Position numbers and translations under genes: made by a program. 64,000 nt of DNA from Kangiella taiwanensis (GTDB lineage Bacteria > Pseudomonadota > Gammaproteobacteria > Enterobacterales > Kangiellaceae), in contig NZ_JAHCLT010000001.1 in NCBI RefSeq assembly GCF_020005165.1, forward strand, positions 992,001 through 1,056,000, in the 5' to 3' direction. The number at the start of each line of letters is the position of its first letter. Within the stretch, counting starts at the first letter, position 1. The notes beneath the pieces were generated by a model that was given only the letters and a program-made list of their open reading frames with translations, was not told the DNA's origin and ran no database searches. Positions 34,819-42,746 of the stretch are shown one piece after another.

Positions 34819-36180
34819 TTAATCGAGCTGGAATGGATAGACGGAACCAAGGTTTAAAATTTGTGTTAAGTCGTCAAGCGCTGTGCGTGACTCTGTTAAT
34901 AAACTTGGATCGGCTAAGTCATCTTCTTCTAGGGTTTCACGATAATGCTTGTCGACCCAAGTGTTGAGCTGAGCGAAGAGATCGTCTGACATCAGAACAT
35001 TTTGGTTCATGGCGTCGACTTCCGTCTCATTCAGAACGACACGTTGACGCAAACATGCTGGACCGCCGCCATTTTGCATTGATTGTTTAACGTCAAAGAT
35101 TTTAACTTCTTTAATCGGCGTGTCTTGCTCAACTAACCAGTCTAAGTACTCTTTGACCGATGGTGTGGTTTCACATTCACCTGGCGCGATAATTACCATA
35201 TCGCCATTATCCATAGTCACTAGCTGACTATTGAATAAGTAGGACTTTACCGCGTCTTCTACTGGCACGTCGTTAGAACCAACTTCCACCACGTGGAACT
35301 CTTCGCCGTCAAAGGCTTGCTCAAGATCGGTGTAAACCTGCATTTGGTTTAAGAATGCTTTTTGGTGAGCAAACAAAACATTGCCATTGCCCACAGCGAT
35401 AACATCATTGTGGAAAACGCCTTTATCAATGACATGCGGGTTTTGCTGTGCAAATACCGTGTTGTCCATGTCGAGTTGATGTAAGCGTGATACTGCTTGT
35501 GATGCTTCAAAGCTTTGACGTGCTGGATATTTGTGTGGCGCTGGCTTGCTGGTATCAAAAGCATGTTTGCCGTACACAAAGAAATGCAAACCTTTCTTTC
35601 CATAGCCTTTATCAGCGTTGATATCGACGAAACGCGTGTGATTCGCTGCACCTTCGTCACCAAAGTGATCGCCCATCGGTAGAGCAGGGTGGTGCGCGAA
35701 GTGCTTATCGTCGCTGAACATCGCTTGTAAAATACGGCCCGTCGTGGCGTGCTCAATTGAGCGGTGGAATTTGTTAGCTAAGTTAGCCGGTGTGAAATGT
35801 GCTTTACCGTCGCCTGTATCGCTTGATGGCGCCATGGTGCAGGCGTTTGCAGTCCACATGCTGGATGCGGAGCTGCACGCTGCTAATACTTTTGGAGCTT
35901 GCTTTGAGGCTTTGATGATGACTTGGGCGTCACTGCCGGTAAACCCGAGCTTACGCAAAGTATGTACGTCAGGGCGTTCCATAGGCGCTAAGACACCTTG
36001 TTTTAAGCCCATGTCGTGCAATGCCTTCATTTTGGCAAGGCCTTGCTTTGCTGCTTCTTTAGGCTTAGCGACGAGGTTAGCGTTCGCAGTAGAGGCTACA
36101 TTACCGTGCGATAGACCCGCATAGTTGTGCGTTGGGCCGACGAGGCCATCAAAATTAAACTCAAAAGCTTTTTTGCTCAT
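34819..36180 (-). CDS. astB: N-succinylarginine dihydrolase
   Basis: Second step of the AST pathway: succinylarginine to succinylornithine, 2 NH3 and CO2. The 453 residues are close to the family's 440–450. Typical features are [20 protein letters not shown] at the N-terminus, [11 protein letters not shown], and the C-terminal nucleophile region [12 protein letters not shown]. Its ATG follows the astD stop without a gap, so the two are translationally coupled. No other AST gene lies downstream. Confidence 0.96.
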   Translation of the reverse strand: MSKKAFEFNFDGLVGPTHNYAGLSHGNVASTANANLVAKPKEAAKQGLAKMKALHDMGLKQGVLAPMERPDVHTLRKLGFTGSDAQVIIKASKQAPKVLAACSSASSMWTANACTMAPSSDTGDGKAHFTPANLANKFHRSIEHATTGRILQAMFSDDKHFAHHPALPMGDHFGDEGAANHTRFVDINADKGYGKKGLHFFVYGKHAFDTSKPAPHKYPARQSFEASQAVSRLHQLDMDNTVFAQQNPHVIDKGVFHNDVIAVGNGNVLFAHQKAFLNQMQVYTDLEQAFDGEEFHVVEVGSNDVPVEDAVKSYLFNSQLVTMDNGDMVIIAPGECETTPSVKEYLDWLVEQDTPIKEVKIFDVKQSMQNGGGPACLRQRVVLNETEVDAMNQNVLMSDDLFAQLNTWVDKHYRETLEEDDLADPSLLTESRTALDDLTQILNLGSVYPFQLD

Positions 36181-37647
36181 TTACAATTTCACCCCTGGTG
36201 TTAGGTTTTCAGGTAGAGAACATGCATTGTTCTCAATCGACGCAACCGGGTACGCACAGTAGTCTGCTGCGTAATAAGCGCTTGGCTTGTGGTTGCCTGA
36301 ATTACCTACCCCGCCAAACGGAGCTGTGCCAGCGGCACCAGTCGTTTGGTTGTTCCAGTTGACAATACCCGCGCGAATTTTTGTATAGAATTCGTCGAAT
36401 TGGGCTCTGTCATCACTTAATAAACCTGCTGATAAACCGAAGCGTGTATTGTTACCTTCAACAATCGCGTCTTCGAAGTTGTCATAACGAATGACTTGTA
36501 GCAATGGGCCAAAGTATTCTTCGTCTTCAAGCTCAACATTGCTAACGTCTAAGATAGCAGGGTTAACAAAACCTGTGCCTTTTTCTAAGTGCTCCATTTT
36601 AACTAACGGTTTAGCTCCTTTAGCGAGCAATTTGTCTTGCGCCGCTAACAAATCAAGAGCAGCTTTTTCTGACACTACTGGCCCAATAAACGGTTGGTCA
36701 TCATCGTTGTAATGGCTCACGCGAATGTTGGCTGTGGCGTCAGTCAGTTTATCTAAGAAGATGTCGCCTTCTTTGGTGTTTGGTACAAACAAACGACGGG
36801 CACAGGTACAACGTTGGCCTGCTGAAATAAAGGCTGACTGAATAGTATGGTAAACCGCGCCATTGACATCTTTAATATCACCAACGATTAATGGGTTGTT
36901 GCCGCCCATTTCAAGTGCTAATACTTTGCCAGGTTGGCCACCAAGCTGTTGGTGCAAAATCTTGCCGACGGTTTCACTACCCGTAAATAAGATGCCGTCT
37001 ACCTGTGGATGGTTGGCCAACGCAATACCAGTTTCAACTTCACCTTGAACCAAGTTAATTACGCCTTCTGGTAAGCCCGCAGCTTCCCACAAACGAATCG
37101 TCAACTCAGCTGTGGCTGGAGTCAGTTCGCTTGGCTTAAAGACAATGGTGTTACCTGCGATTAACGCTGGCACTATGTGGCCGTTTGGCAAGTGTGCCGG
37201 GAAGTTGTAAGGGCCGAATACGGCTAAAACACCGTGTGGCTTATGGCGGATTGCTGTTTGGCCTGTGGCTGTTTCGGTTTCTTTAACGCCGGTACGTTCG
37301 TGGTAGGCTTTGATTGAAATATCAATTTTACCTGCCATGGCGCCAGCTTCAGTTAGTGTTTCCCAGAATGGCTTGCCGGTTTCTTGAGAAATGATTTCTG
37401 CAATCTTCTCTTTATTGTCTCTAACTAGGCTTTCAAACTTTTTGATAACCTCAATACGTTCATCAAGCGTCTTCTGGCTCCATTCCCAGCCTGCTTTTTG
37501 CGCTGCCATAATAGCATCGCCGACTTGATCAGGTGTTGCGCTGTTGGATTCCCAAACGGTACTGCCGTCAGCTGGGTTAATCGATTTGAACGACTTGCCT
37601 TCGCCAGCAAGCCATTGATTGTTAATGAATAAGTTTTTATGCAACAT
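36181..37647 (-). CDS. astD: Succinylglutamate semialdehyde dehydrogenase
   Basis: Fourth step of the AST pathway: NAD-dependent oxidation of succinylglutamate semialdehyde to succinylglutamate. An aldehyde dehydrogenase of 488 residues, with catalytic C280 in SAGQRCTCARR and general base E246 in LALEMGGNNP; FGPYNFPAHLPNG is the substrate/cofactor loop. It is the middle gene of astA-astD-astB, 18 bases after astA. Confidence 0.95.
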   Translation of the reverse strand: MLHKNLFINNQWLAGEGKSFKSINPADGSTVWESNSATPDQVGDAIMAAQKAGWEWSQKTLDERIEVIKKFESLVRDNKEKIAEIISQETGKPFWETLTEAGAMAGKIDISIKAYHERTGVKETETATGQTAIRHKPHGVLAVFGPYNFPAHLPNGHIVPALIAGNTIVFKPSELTPATAELTIRLWEAAGLPEGVINLVQGEVETGIALANHPQVDGILFTGSETVGKILHQQLGGQPGKVLALEMGGNNPLIVGDIKDVNGAVYHTIQSAFISAGQRCTCARRLFVPNTKEGDIFLDKLTDATANIRVSHYNDDDQPFIGPVVSEKAALDLLAAQDKLLAKGAKPLVKMEHLEKGTGFVNPAILDVSNVELEDEEYFGPLLQVIRYDNFEDAIVEGNNTRFGLSAGLLSDDRAQFDEFYTKIRAGIVNWNNQTTGAAGTAPFGGVGNSGNHKPSAYYAADYCAYPVASIENNACSLPENLTPGVKL

Positions 37648-37665
37648 ATGTTAATAAACCTGAAT

Positions 37666-38715
37666 TTATTGAGTTTTAGTTGAGACTGGAGTGCGTCGTT
37701 TGTTGAACAATTCGACTGCTCTCACTGTGTCACCAGCATTTAAGCCAAGAGAATCTATCGATGACTGAGGGATCACTAATTGATCACCGTCAAGACGGCT
37801 TTGTGCCACGATGCATCGATAGTCTTTTAATTTACGGTTGCTAATCATGATTGGCAAGGTGTTGCCCGTGGGCTCGCCAGCGACCAGCTCGACTATGTGA
37901 CTGTTTGCTATAGTTCTGATGGCATTTCTCTGAACTTCAACCGTAGGACCACCATCAAAGACATCTACGTAGTTCTGATGCGTAAAGCCTTCTTTCTTTA
38001 ACAGCGACAGTGCAGGGGCTGTGTCAGCATGCACTCGGCCGATAACGGCGCGAGCTTCTTCCGGCAACATATCCACATAAATAGGGTGTTTCGGCATCAG
38101 TTCAGAAATAAAGGTATTACTTCCAAGACCGCGAACGGCATCGGCTTTAGCAAAATCCATTTTGAAGAACTTCTTACCTAAAGCTTCCCAGAACGGTGAA
38201 AAGCCATTGTCGTCTGAGTAGCCACGCATTTCTGCGATAATTTTCTCAGAAAAGCGCTCAGGGTGGTCTGCGAGGAATAAAAAACGTGACTTTGATAGTA
38301 AGTGACCGTTGGTGCCGCCTCGATGACCTTCCGCCAAGAATAACGTGGCGATTTCTGTGGCTCCGGTATAATCATTTCCTAGAACGAGCATTTGATGGGG
38401 ATTATAAATACCTAAGTCAGGGCTAGCGGTCACTTGGGTGCTAAGTTTGTAACTGAAAAAAGCATCGTCCAAGCCTACCGCAGACACTAAGGCGCTGGTT
38501 CCGATAACCTTATTATCTTCGCTATCTTCCAGCACAAAAAAGTAGCATTCAGAACCGGGCTGCTTGATTTCTTGTGAAAGCGCTTGCTGCGAGTTCGAGA
38601 TTCTGTTTGAAATCGTTTCAGGGTTGTTAGGCAGGGTCGTTAACCCAGTGCCTGCGCTGGCAGCTAACTCCAGAATGTCTTCTAAATCAATGTTTTGTGC
38701 GGGGCGAATTACCAT
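37666..38715 (-). CDS. astA: Arginine N-succinyltransferase
   Basis: First step of the AST pathway: succinyl-CoA plus arginine to N2-succinylarginine. A protein of 349 residues with a GNAT-like fold; MVIRPAQNIDLEDILELA at the start, GTSALVSAVGLDD, LFLAEGHRGGTNGHLLSKSR and GLGSNTFISELMPKHPIYVDML are family features. It is the first gene of the leftward AST transcript, divergent from astC over a gap of 231 bases. Confidence 0.95.
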   Translation of the reverse strand: MVIRPAQNIDLEDILELAASAGTGLTTLPNNPETISNRISNSQQALSQEIKQPGSECYFFVLEDSEDNKVIGTSALVSAVGLDDAFFSYKLSTQVTASPDLGIYNPHQMLVLGNDYTGATEIATLFLAEGHRGGTNGHLLSKSRFLFLADHPERFSEKIIAEMRGYSDDNGFSPFWEALGKKFFKMDFAKADAVRGLGSNTFISELMPKHPIYVDMLPEEARAVIGRVHADTAPALSLLKKEGFTHQNYVDVFDGGPTVEVQRNAIRTIANSHIVELVAGEPTGNTLPIMISNRKLKDYRCIVAQSRLDGDQLVIPQSSIDSLGLNAGDTVRAVELFNKRRTPVSTKTQ

Positions 38716-38946
38716 ACTATGCGACCTAAGTCCTTAAAGTTTTACTATGCAATATTAGTATTTGAAAGTCAGGGAAAGGGATGATAGACAAAAGTTCCCT
38801 TGAGTAAAAGCGTTATTCTGAAGTAAAAATGGGTATTTTTCCAGCGAAGGCTGGAATTTTGAGTTGAAAACAGGGATCATGTGCGATTAATCTTTGGTGA
38901 ATATGTATGCTGAGTTCGTCAGCTAAGACAACAATAAGGTGTTTTT
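38716..38946. promoter_or_regulatory. Divergent astA/astC regulatory region
   Basis: Holds both AST promoters. TGAATATGTATGCT (from 38898) resembles one half of an ARG box, but the second half is poor. A small palindrome TTCCAGC-GAAG-GCTGGAA lies at 38839–38856. No sigma-54 promoter with correct spacing was found, unlike E. coli astC. Confidence 0.45.
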
Positions 38947-40155
38947 ATGTCCGATAATTATACTAGAGCGACCTTCGACGAGGTCATGGTTCCGAATTAC
39001 AACCCGTCAGAAATTCTTCCTGAGCGCGGAGAAGGTTCTCGTGTATGGGACCAGAATGGAAACGAATATGTAGACTTCGCTGGCGGTATTGCGGTCAGTA
39101 TTCTAGGCCATAATCACCCTGGTATGGTTAAAGCGCTAAAAGATCAAGCAGACAAAATTTGGCACTTAAGTAACGTATTTACGAATAAGCCAGCGTTGGA
39201 GCTTGCGGATAAATTAACCGAAGCGACTTTTGCTGACAAAGTATTCTTTGCTAACTCTGGCGGCGAAGCGAACGAAGCTGCATTCAAGTTGGCTCGTCGT
39301 TATGCGCATGACAACTATGGCCCAGAGAAAAGTGAAATCATTTCCTTCTCAAAATCATTCCACGGCCGTACTTTATTTACGGTATGTGTCGGTGGCCAGC
39401 CAAAATATACAGAAGGTTTCGAGCCTCTTCCAGGCGGTATTTTGCACACAGAATACAACAACATCGAAGCGTTCAAAGAGTTAATCTCTGACAAAACATG
39501 TGCCGTTGTGATGGAGCCGATTCAAGGTGAAGGCGGTATTATTCCTGCGGATCCTGAATTTGTTAAGCAGGTTCGTGAATTGTGTGACAAGCACAACGCA
39601 CTGCTAGTATTCGACGAAGTTCAGACAGGCTTTGGCCGTACAGGCGACTTGTACGCATACATGGGTATGGGCGTTACTCCTGATATCTTAACCACAGCAA
39701 AATCAATGGGTGGTGGCTTCCCGATTGGTGCCATGATCACTACGACGAAGATCGCAGCGAGCTTTGTGCCAGGTACTCACGGTAGTACCTATGGCGGTAA
39801 CCCGCTGGGTTGTGCTGTATCGTTGGCGGTACTTGAAGCGATTAACACACCAGAAATGATGAGTCATGTGAAAGAGCAAAGCGCTAAAATCAAAAGTGGC
39901 CTTGAAGCGATTGGCGAGAAGTACGGTGTATTCTCAGAAGTTCGTGGTAAAGGTATGTTGCTTGGCGCGGTTTTGTCTGATGAGTGGAAAGGTAAAGCAC
40001 GCCAGTTCCTAGAAGCAGGTTGGGCGAATGGCGTTATGTGCCTAGTCGCTGGCGCTGATGTTGTACGTTTTGCACCAGCGGCAACGATCACCGATAAAGA
40101 CATCGAAGAGGGCTTAGCTCGCTTTGATAAAGCAATTTCGAATTTAGTTAGCTAA
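38947..40155 (+). CDS. astC: Succinylornithine/acetylornithine transaminase
   Basis: PLP-dependent class III aminotransferase of 402 residues; third step of the AST pathway, and also able to act as ArgD. The Schiff-base lysine is K252 in [57 protein letters not shown] and [16 protein letters not shown] match E. coli AstC throughout. Context with astADB favours AstC over ArgD. AATAAGG precedes the ATG. Confidence 0.93.
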   Translation: MSDNYTRATFDEVMVPNYNPSEILPERGEGSRVWDQNGNEYVDFAGGIAVSILGHNHPGMVKALKDQADKIWHLSNVFTNKPALELADKLTEATFADKVFFANSGGEANEAAFKLARRYAHDNYGPEKSEIISFSKSFHGRTLFTVCVGGQPKYTEGFEPLPGGILHTEYNNIEAFKELISDKTCAVVMEPIQGEGGIIPADPEFVKQVRELCDKHNALLVFDEVQTGFGRTGDLYAYMGMGVTPDILTTAKSMGGGFPIGAMITTTKIAASFVPGTHGSTYGGNPLGCAVSLAVLEAINTPEMMSHVKEQSAKIKSGLEAIGEKYGVFSEVRGKGMLLGAVLSDEWKGKARQFLEAGWANGVMCLVAGADVVRFAPAATITDKDIEEGLARFDKAISNLVS

Positions 40156-40177
40156 GTTTAAGTCAAAATTGCAGTGA

Positions 40178-40204
40178 AAAAGGCTCCAAAAAGGAGCCTT
40201 TTTT
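40178..40204 (+). terminator. Rho-independent terminator after astC
   Basis: A 10-bp stem AAAAGGCTCC/GGAGCCTTTT with an A-only loop and a T run. Confidence 0.92.
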
Positions 40205-40252
40205 GATCAAATAATAAAAATTTCAATGCATATCTGACCAGTCAATAATTCC

Positions 40253-40266
40253 TTGATCTAGTTCAA
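40253..40266 (+). promoter_or_regulatory. Candidate FNR box upstream of ompW
   Basis: TTGAT-CTAG-TTCAA matches the FNR consensus TTGAT-n4-ATCAA in nine of ten positions. A possible −10 (GATTAT, 40286–40291) would place the site close to −40. ompW is FNR-controlled in enterics, which makes the site plausible. Confidence 0.45.
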
Positions 40267-40327
40267 CTTTTTTGAATAAAAAGCTGATTATTGTTAATGA
40301 GATTTTAACAATAAAAGGAAGCTAATA

Positions 40328-41002
40328 ATGATCAAATCTTTAAAAAATCTCACTGTAGTTGCTGTAGGAACATTCATTTCACTGGGGTCAATTCAAACGC
40401 AAGCTCACGAGGAAGGTGATTTTATTCTAAGGGTTGGAGCGGCACATGTAAGCCCGAACGATGAAAGCTCTAATGTTTTAGGTACAGACGATGGAGTCAC
40501 GGTCGACTCTGCGACTGGACTTGGCTTTAGTGGCACTTGGATGCTCAGCGATCGTTGGGGCTTTGAAGTACTCGCGGCGTTGCCTTTTGAGCATGATGTG
40601 GAGGGGACGGGGAGCTTATCGGGCTTGCCAATCGGAACAGTTAAGCATTTACCGCCAACGGTTTCGTTCCAATATTACCCTGATGTCGATGGTGACATTT
40701 TTAATCCGTATTTTGGTTTAGGCGTTAACTACACCTTGTTTTTAGACGAAGAAGCATCGCCAGAACTCAAGACAGCTCTAGGTTCTGATGATGTCGAGTT
40801 AGCGCTGGATAATTCGGTCGGTCTAGCGGCGCAGTTAGGTGCTGATTGGAAAGTTGGTGATAACTGGTTTATTAATGCCGGTGTTTGGTATGTGGATATT
40901 GATACTGACGCTGATGTTATCGTCAATGGAGCAACAGCCACCACGGTGGATATTGAAATTGATCCATGGGTGGCGATGTTAGGGTTTGCTTGGAGTTTTT
41001 AA
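40328..41002 (+). CDS. ompW: OmpW-family outer membrane protein
   Basis: An eight-stranded beta-barrel of 224 residues. The signal peptide is cut after TQA (about residue 26). Family features are DFILRVGAAHVSPND near the mature N-terminus, PPTVSFQYYP, FNPYFGLGVNYTLF, and the terminal strand ending with phenylalanine (VAMLGFAWSF), as needed for barrel assembly. AAGGAAG precedes the ATG. OmpW forms a small hydrophobic channel; its substrate here is unknown. Confidence 0.92.
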   Translation: MIKSLKNLTVVAVGTFISLGSIQTQAHEEGDFILRVGAAHVSPNDESSNVLGTDDGVTVDSATGLGFSGTWMLSDRWGFEVLAALPFEHDVEGTGSLSGLPIGTVKHLPPTVSFQYYPDVDGDIFNPYFGLGVNYTLFLDEEASPELKTALGSDDVELALDNSVGLAAQLGADWKVGDNWFINAGVWYVDIDTDADVIVNGATATTVDIEIDPWVAMLGFAWSF

Positions 41003-41042
41003 TCCTTTATTCATTTTGAATGATGATTTTGCTCTTACAGCG

Positions 41043-41297
41043 AGTTACTTTCTCTTGTGCGTGCAAGAGAAAGTAACTAAAGAGAAGCACGCCCAAATAT
41101 TGAGGCCATAAATGGCTACCTTCGTAACAATTTATCCATTTAACGCACCGTGAAATACAGTCCATCCTTGGCCTGAATTTCACTAATCAAATCATCCAAG
41201 ATTTGATTTGCTATGTCTAAATTATTTTTCAGCTCAATATTATGGGGTAACTGGTGCTATGAATTTAGTTTTGTCATCCCGCTACTAGGTAGCGGGA
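41043..41297. repeat. Repeat-rich intergenic island with three inverted repeats
   Basis: AGTTACTTTCTCTTG (41043–41057) pairs perfectly with CAAGAGAAAGTAACT (41064–41078); the following AAAGAGAAGCACGCCC continues a motif that recurs between genes of many proteobacteria. AATCAAATC/GATTTGATT (41185–41193 with 41200–41208) and TCCCGCTAC/GTAGCGGGA (41277–41285 with 41289–41297) follow; the last is REP-like. No gene is visible in this gap of 314 bases. Confidence 0.7.
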
Positions 41298-41316
41298 CTC
41301 AGTTACTTATAAGGTT

Positions 41317-41994
41317 TTACTCAGCCTTCAACACTTCCTGAACTTTCGGCCAGACGTTGTCGAGCAGAATGGGTTGTGCTTTTTCATTGGGGTGGATGCC
41401 GTCTTTTTGCATGAGGTTGTCTTTGCCTCCGACGTTTTCTAGGAAGAAGGGGACTAGGGCGACTTCATTGCTGTCAGCGACTTTTTGGTAGTTGTTGAAG
41501 AAGGCGTCGGCGTAGCGTTCGCCGTAGTTAGGGAAAATGCGGATCCCTAGAAGTAGGACGTCAGCGCCGGACTGTTTGGACATTTTGACCAATTTATCGA
41601 GGTTACTTTTAATGCTGTTTGGCGGGAAGCCGCGAATACCGTCGTTGCCGCCAAGCTCGATAATCACCATGTCAGGTTGGTGAACTTCAAGTAATTTGGG
41701 CAGCCTTTGAAGGCCTTGAGTGGTGGTGTCGCCGCTAATGCTGCTGTTGATAACCTGATAATTGATGTTTTCTTCACTCAGCTTTTTGTCTAATAGGGCT
41801 ACCCATGTTTTATCGGGGCTGAAGTTATAGCCGGAGCTTAGGCTGTCGCCTAGGACAAGGATTTTTCCTTGGTCAGTGGTTTCTGCGTGGCTTGGAACGG
41901 ACAGCATTAAAGTCAATGCTGTAACAACTGGAAACAAAATCCAGCCCATAAACTGTTTAAACATGGTAAATTTGTTACTCATTTTTTGATTCAT
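41317..41994 (-). CDS. tesA: Multifunctional acyl-CoA thioesterase I / protease I / lysophospholipase
   Basis: SGNH hydrolase of 225 residues. A signal peptide (cleaved near PSHA, 37) exports it to the periplasm. Blocks: ILVLGDSLSSGYNF with nucleophile S51, SISGDTTTQGLQRLP, ELGGNDGIRG, and DGIHPNEKAQP with the Asp/His pair. It is divergent from an ybbA/ybbP transporter, a conserved arrangement. The ATG at 41994 has GGA four bases before; an internal ATG at 41982 lacks a Shine–Dalgarno. Confidence 0.93.
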   Translation of the reverse strand: MNQKMSNKFTMFKQFMGWILFPVVTALTLMLSVPSHAETTDQGKILVLGDSLSSGYNFSPDKTWVALLDKKLSEENINYQVINSSISGDTTTQGLQRLPKLLEVHQPDMVIIELGGNDGIRGFPPNSIKSNLDKLVKMSKQSGADVLLLGIRIFPNYGERYADAFFNNYQKVADSNEVALVPFFLENVGGKDNLMQKDGIHPNEKAQPILLDNVWPKVQEVLKAE

Positions 41995-42030
41995 ATTATC
42001 CGATTAATAATCTCAAGGTTTGTCAAAACT

Positions 42031-42744
42031 ATGCTGCGAACACAAGAATTAACGAAAACTGTTAACTCACAAGGTCAAGATTTGACCATTCTATCTGACG
42101 TTAGTTTAACCGTAAATGAACAAGATACGGTGGCGATTGTTGGAGTCTCGGGTTCTGGTAAGTCGACATTGCTATCGTTACTGGCGGGTTTGGACCTGCC
42201 GAGTGGCGGTGAAGTTCACTTGGCTGGCGAACCTTTACATCAACTCGACGAGGACGAGCGAGCAGCGGTTCGTGCGCAAAACGTGGGTTTTGTGTTTCAG
42301 TCATTCCACTTGTTGCCGGGCTTGAGTGCATTGGAAAACGTGATGTTGCCGATCGAGCTAAAGGAGCAAGACCGCGCGAAAGAACGTGCCACAGAGTTGT
42401 TGGAAAAGGTCGGCTTGAAAGATCGTTTGCAGCATTATCCGAACCAACTGTCAGGTGGTGAGCAGCAGCGTGTAGCTATCGCTAGAGCCTTTGCGAGTGA
42501 GCCAAAGATTTTGTTTGCGGATGAGCCAACGGGTAACCTTGATACAAAAAATGGTAATAAAGTCAGTGACCTGCTGTTTGATTTAAACAAGCAACTAGGA
42601 ACAACCTTGGTTCTGGTAACGCATGATGACCGTTTAGCAGAACGCTGTCAGCGCATTGTGCGCCTCGAGGGCGGCAAGGTGGTTGCTGATAATGCAGTAG
42701 CTACTCAAACCGAAGCAACTCAAGCTGCCACTGCGGAGCAATAA
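42031..42744 (+). CDS. ybbA: ABC transporter ATP-binding protein, YbbA-like
   Basis: LolD-type ATPase of 237 residues with Walker A GVSGSGKST, Q-loop FVFQSFHLLPGLSALENV, signature LSGGEQQR and Walker B ILFADEPTGNLD, then VTHD. The ATG at 42031 is chosen as it starts the conserved MLRTQELTK strand and has AAGG 12 bases upstream. Two bases separate it from the permease. YbbAP pairs belong to the MacB/LolCDE type of mechanotransmission ABC systems; in E. coli the pair lies next to tesA. Confidence 0.93.
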   Translation: MLRTQELTKTVNSQGQDLTILSDVSLTVNEQDTVAIVGVSGSGKSTLLSLLAGLDLPSGGEVHLAGEPLHQLDEDERAAVRAQNVGFVFQSFHLLPGLSALENVMLPIELKEQDRAKERATELLEKVGLKDRLQHYPNQLSGGEQQRVAIARAFASEPKILFADEPTGNLDTKNGNKVSDLLFDLNKQLGTTLVLVTHDDRLAERCQRIVRLEGGKVVADNAVATQTEATQAATAEQ

Positions 42745-42746
42745 TC

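Noticed and set aside
38890-38915. Possible sigma-54 promoter for astC
   Set aside because: GG and GC elements are present, but with 11 instead of 10 bases between them, and the TGGCAC and TTGCA surroundings are poor.
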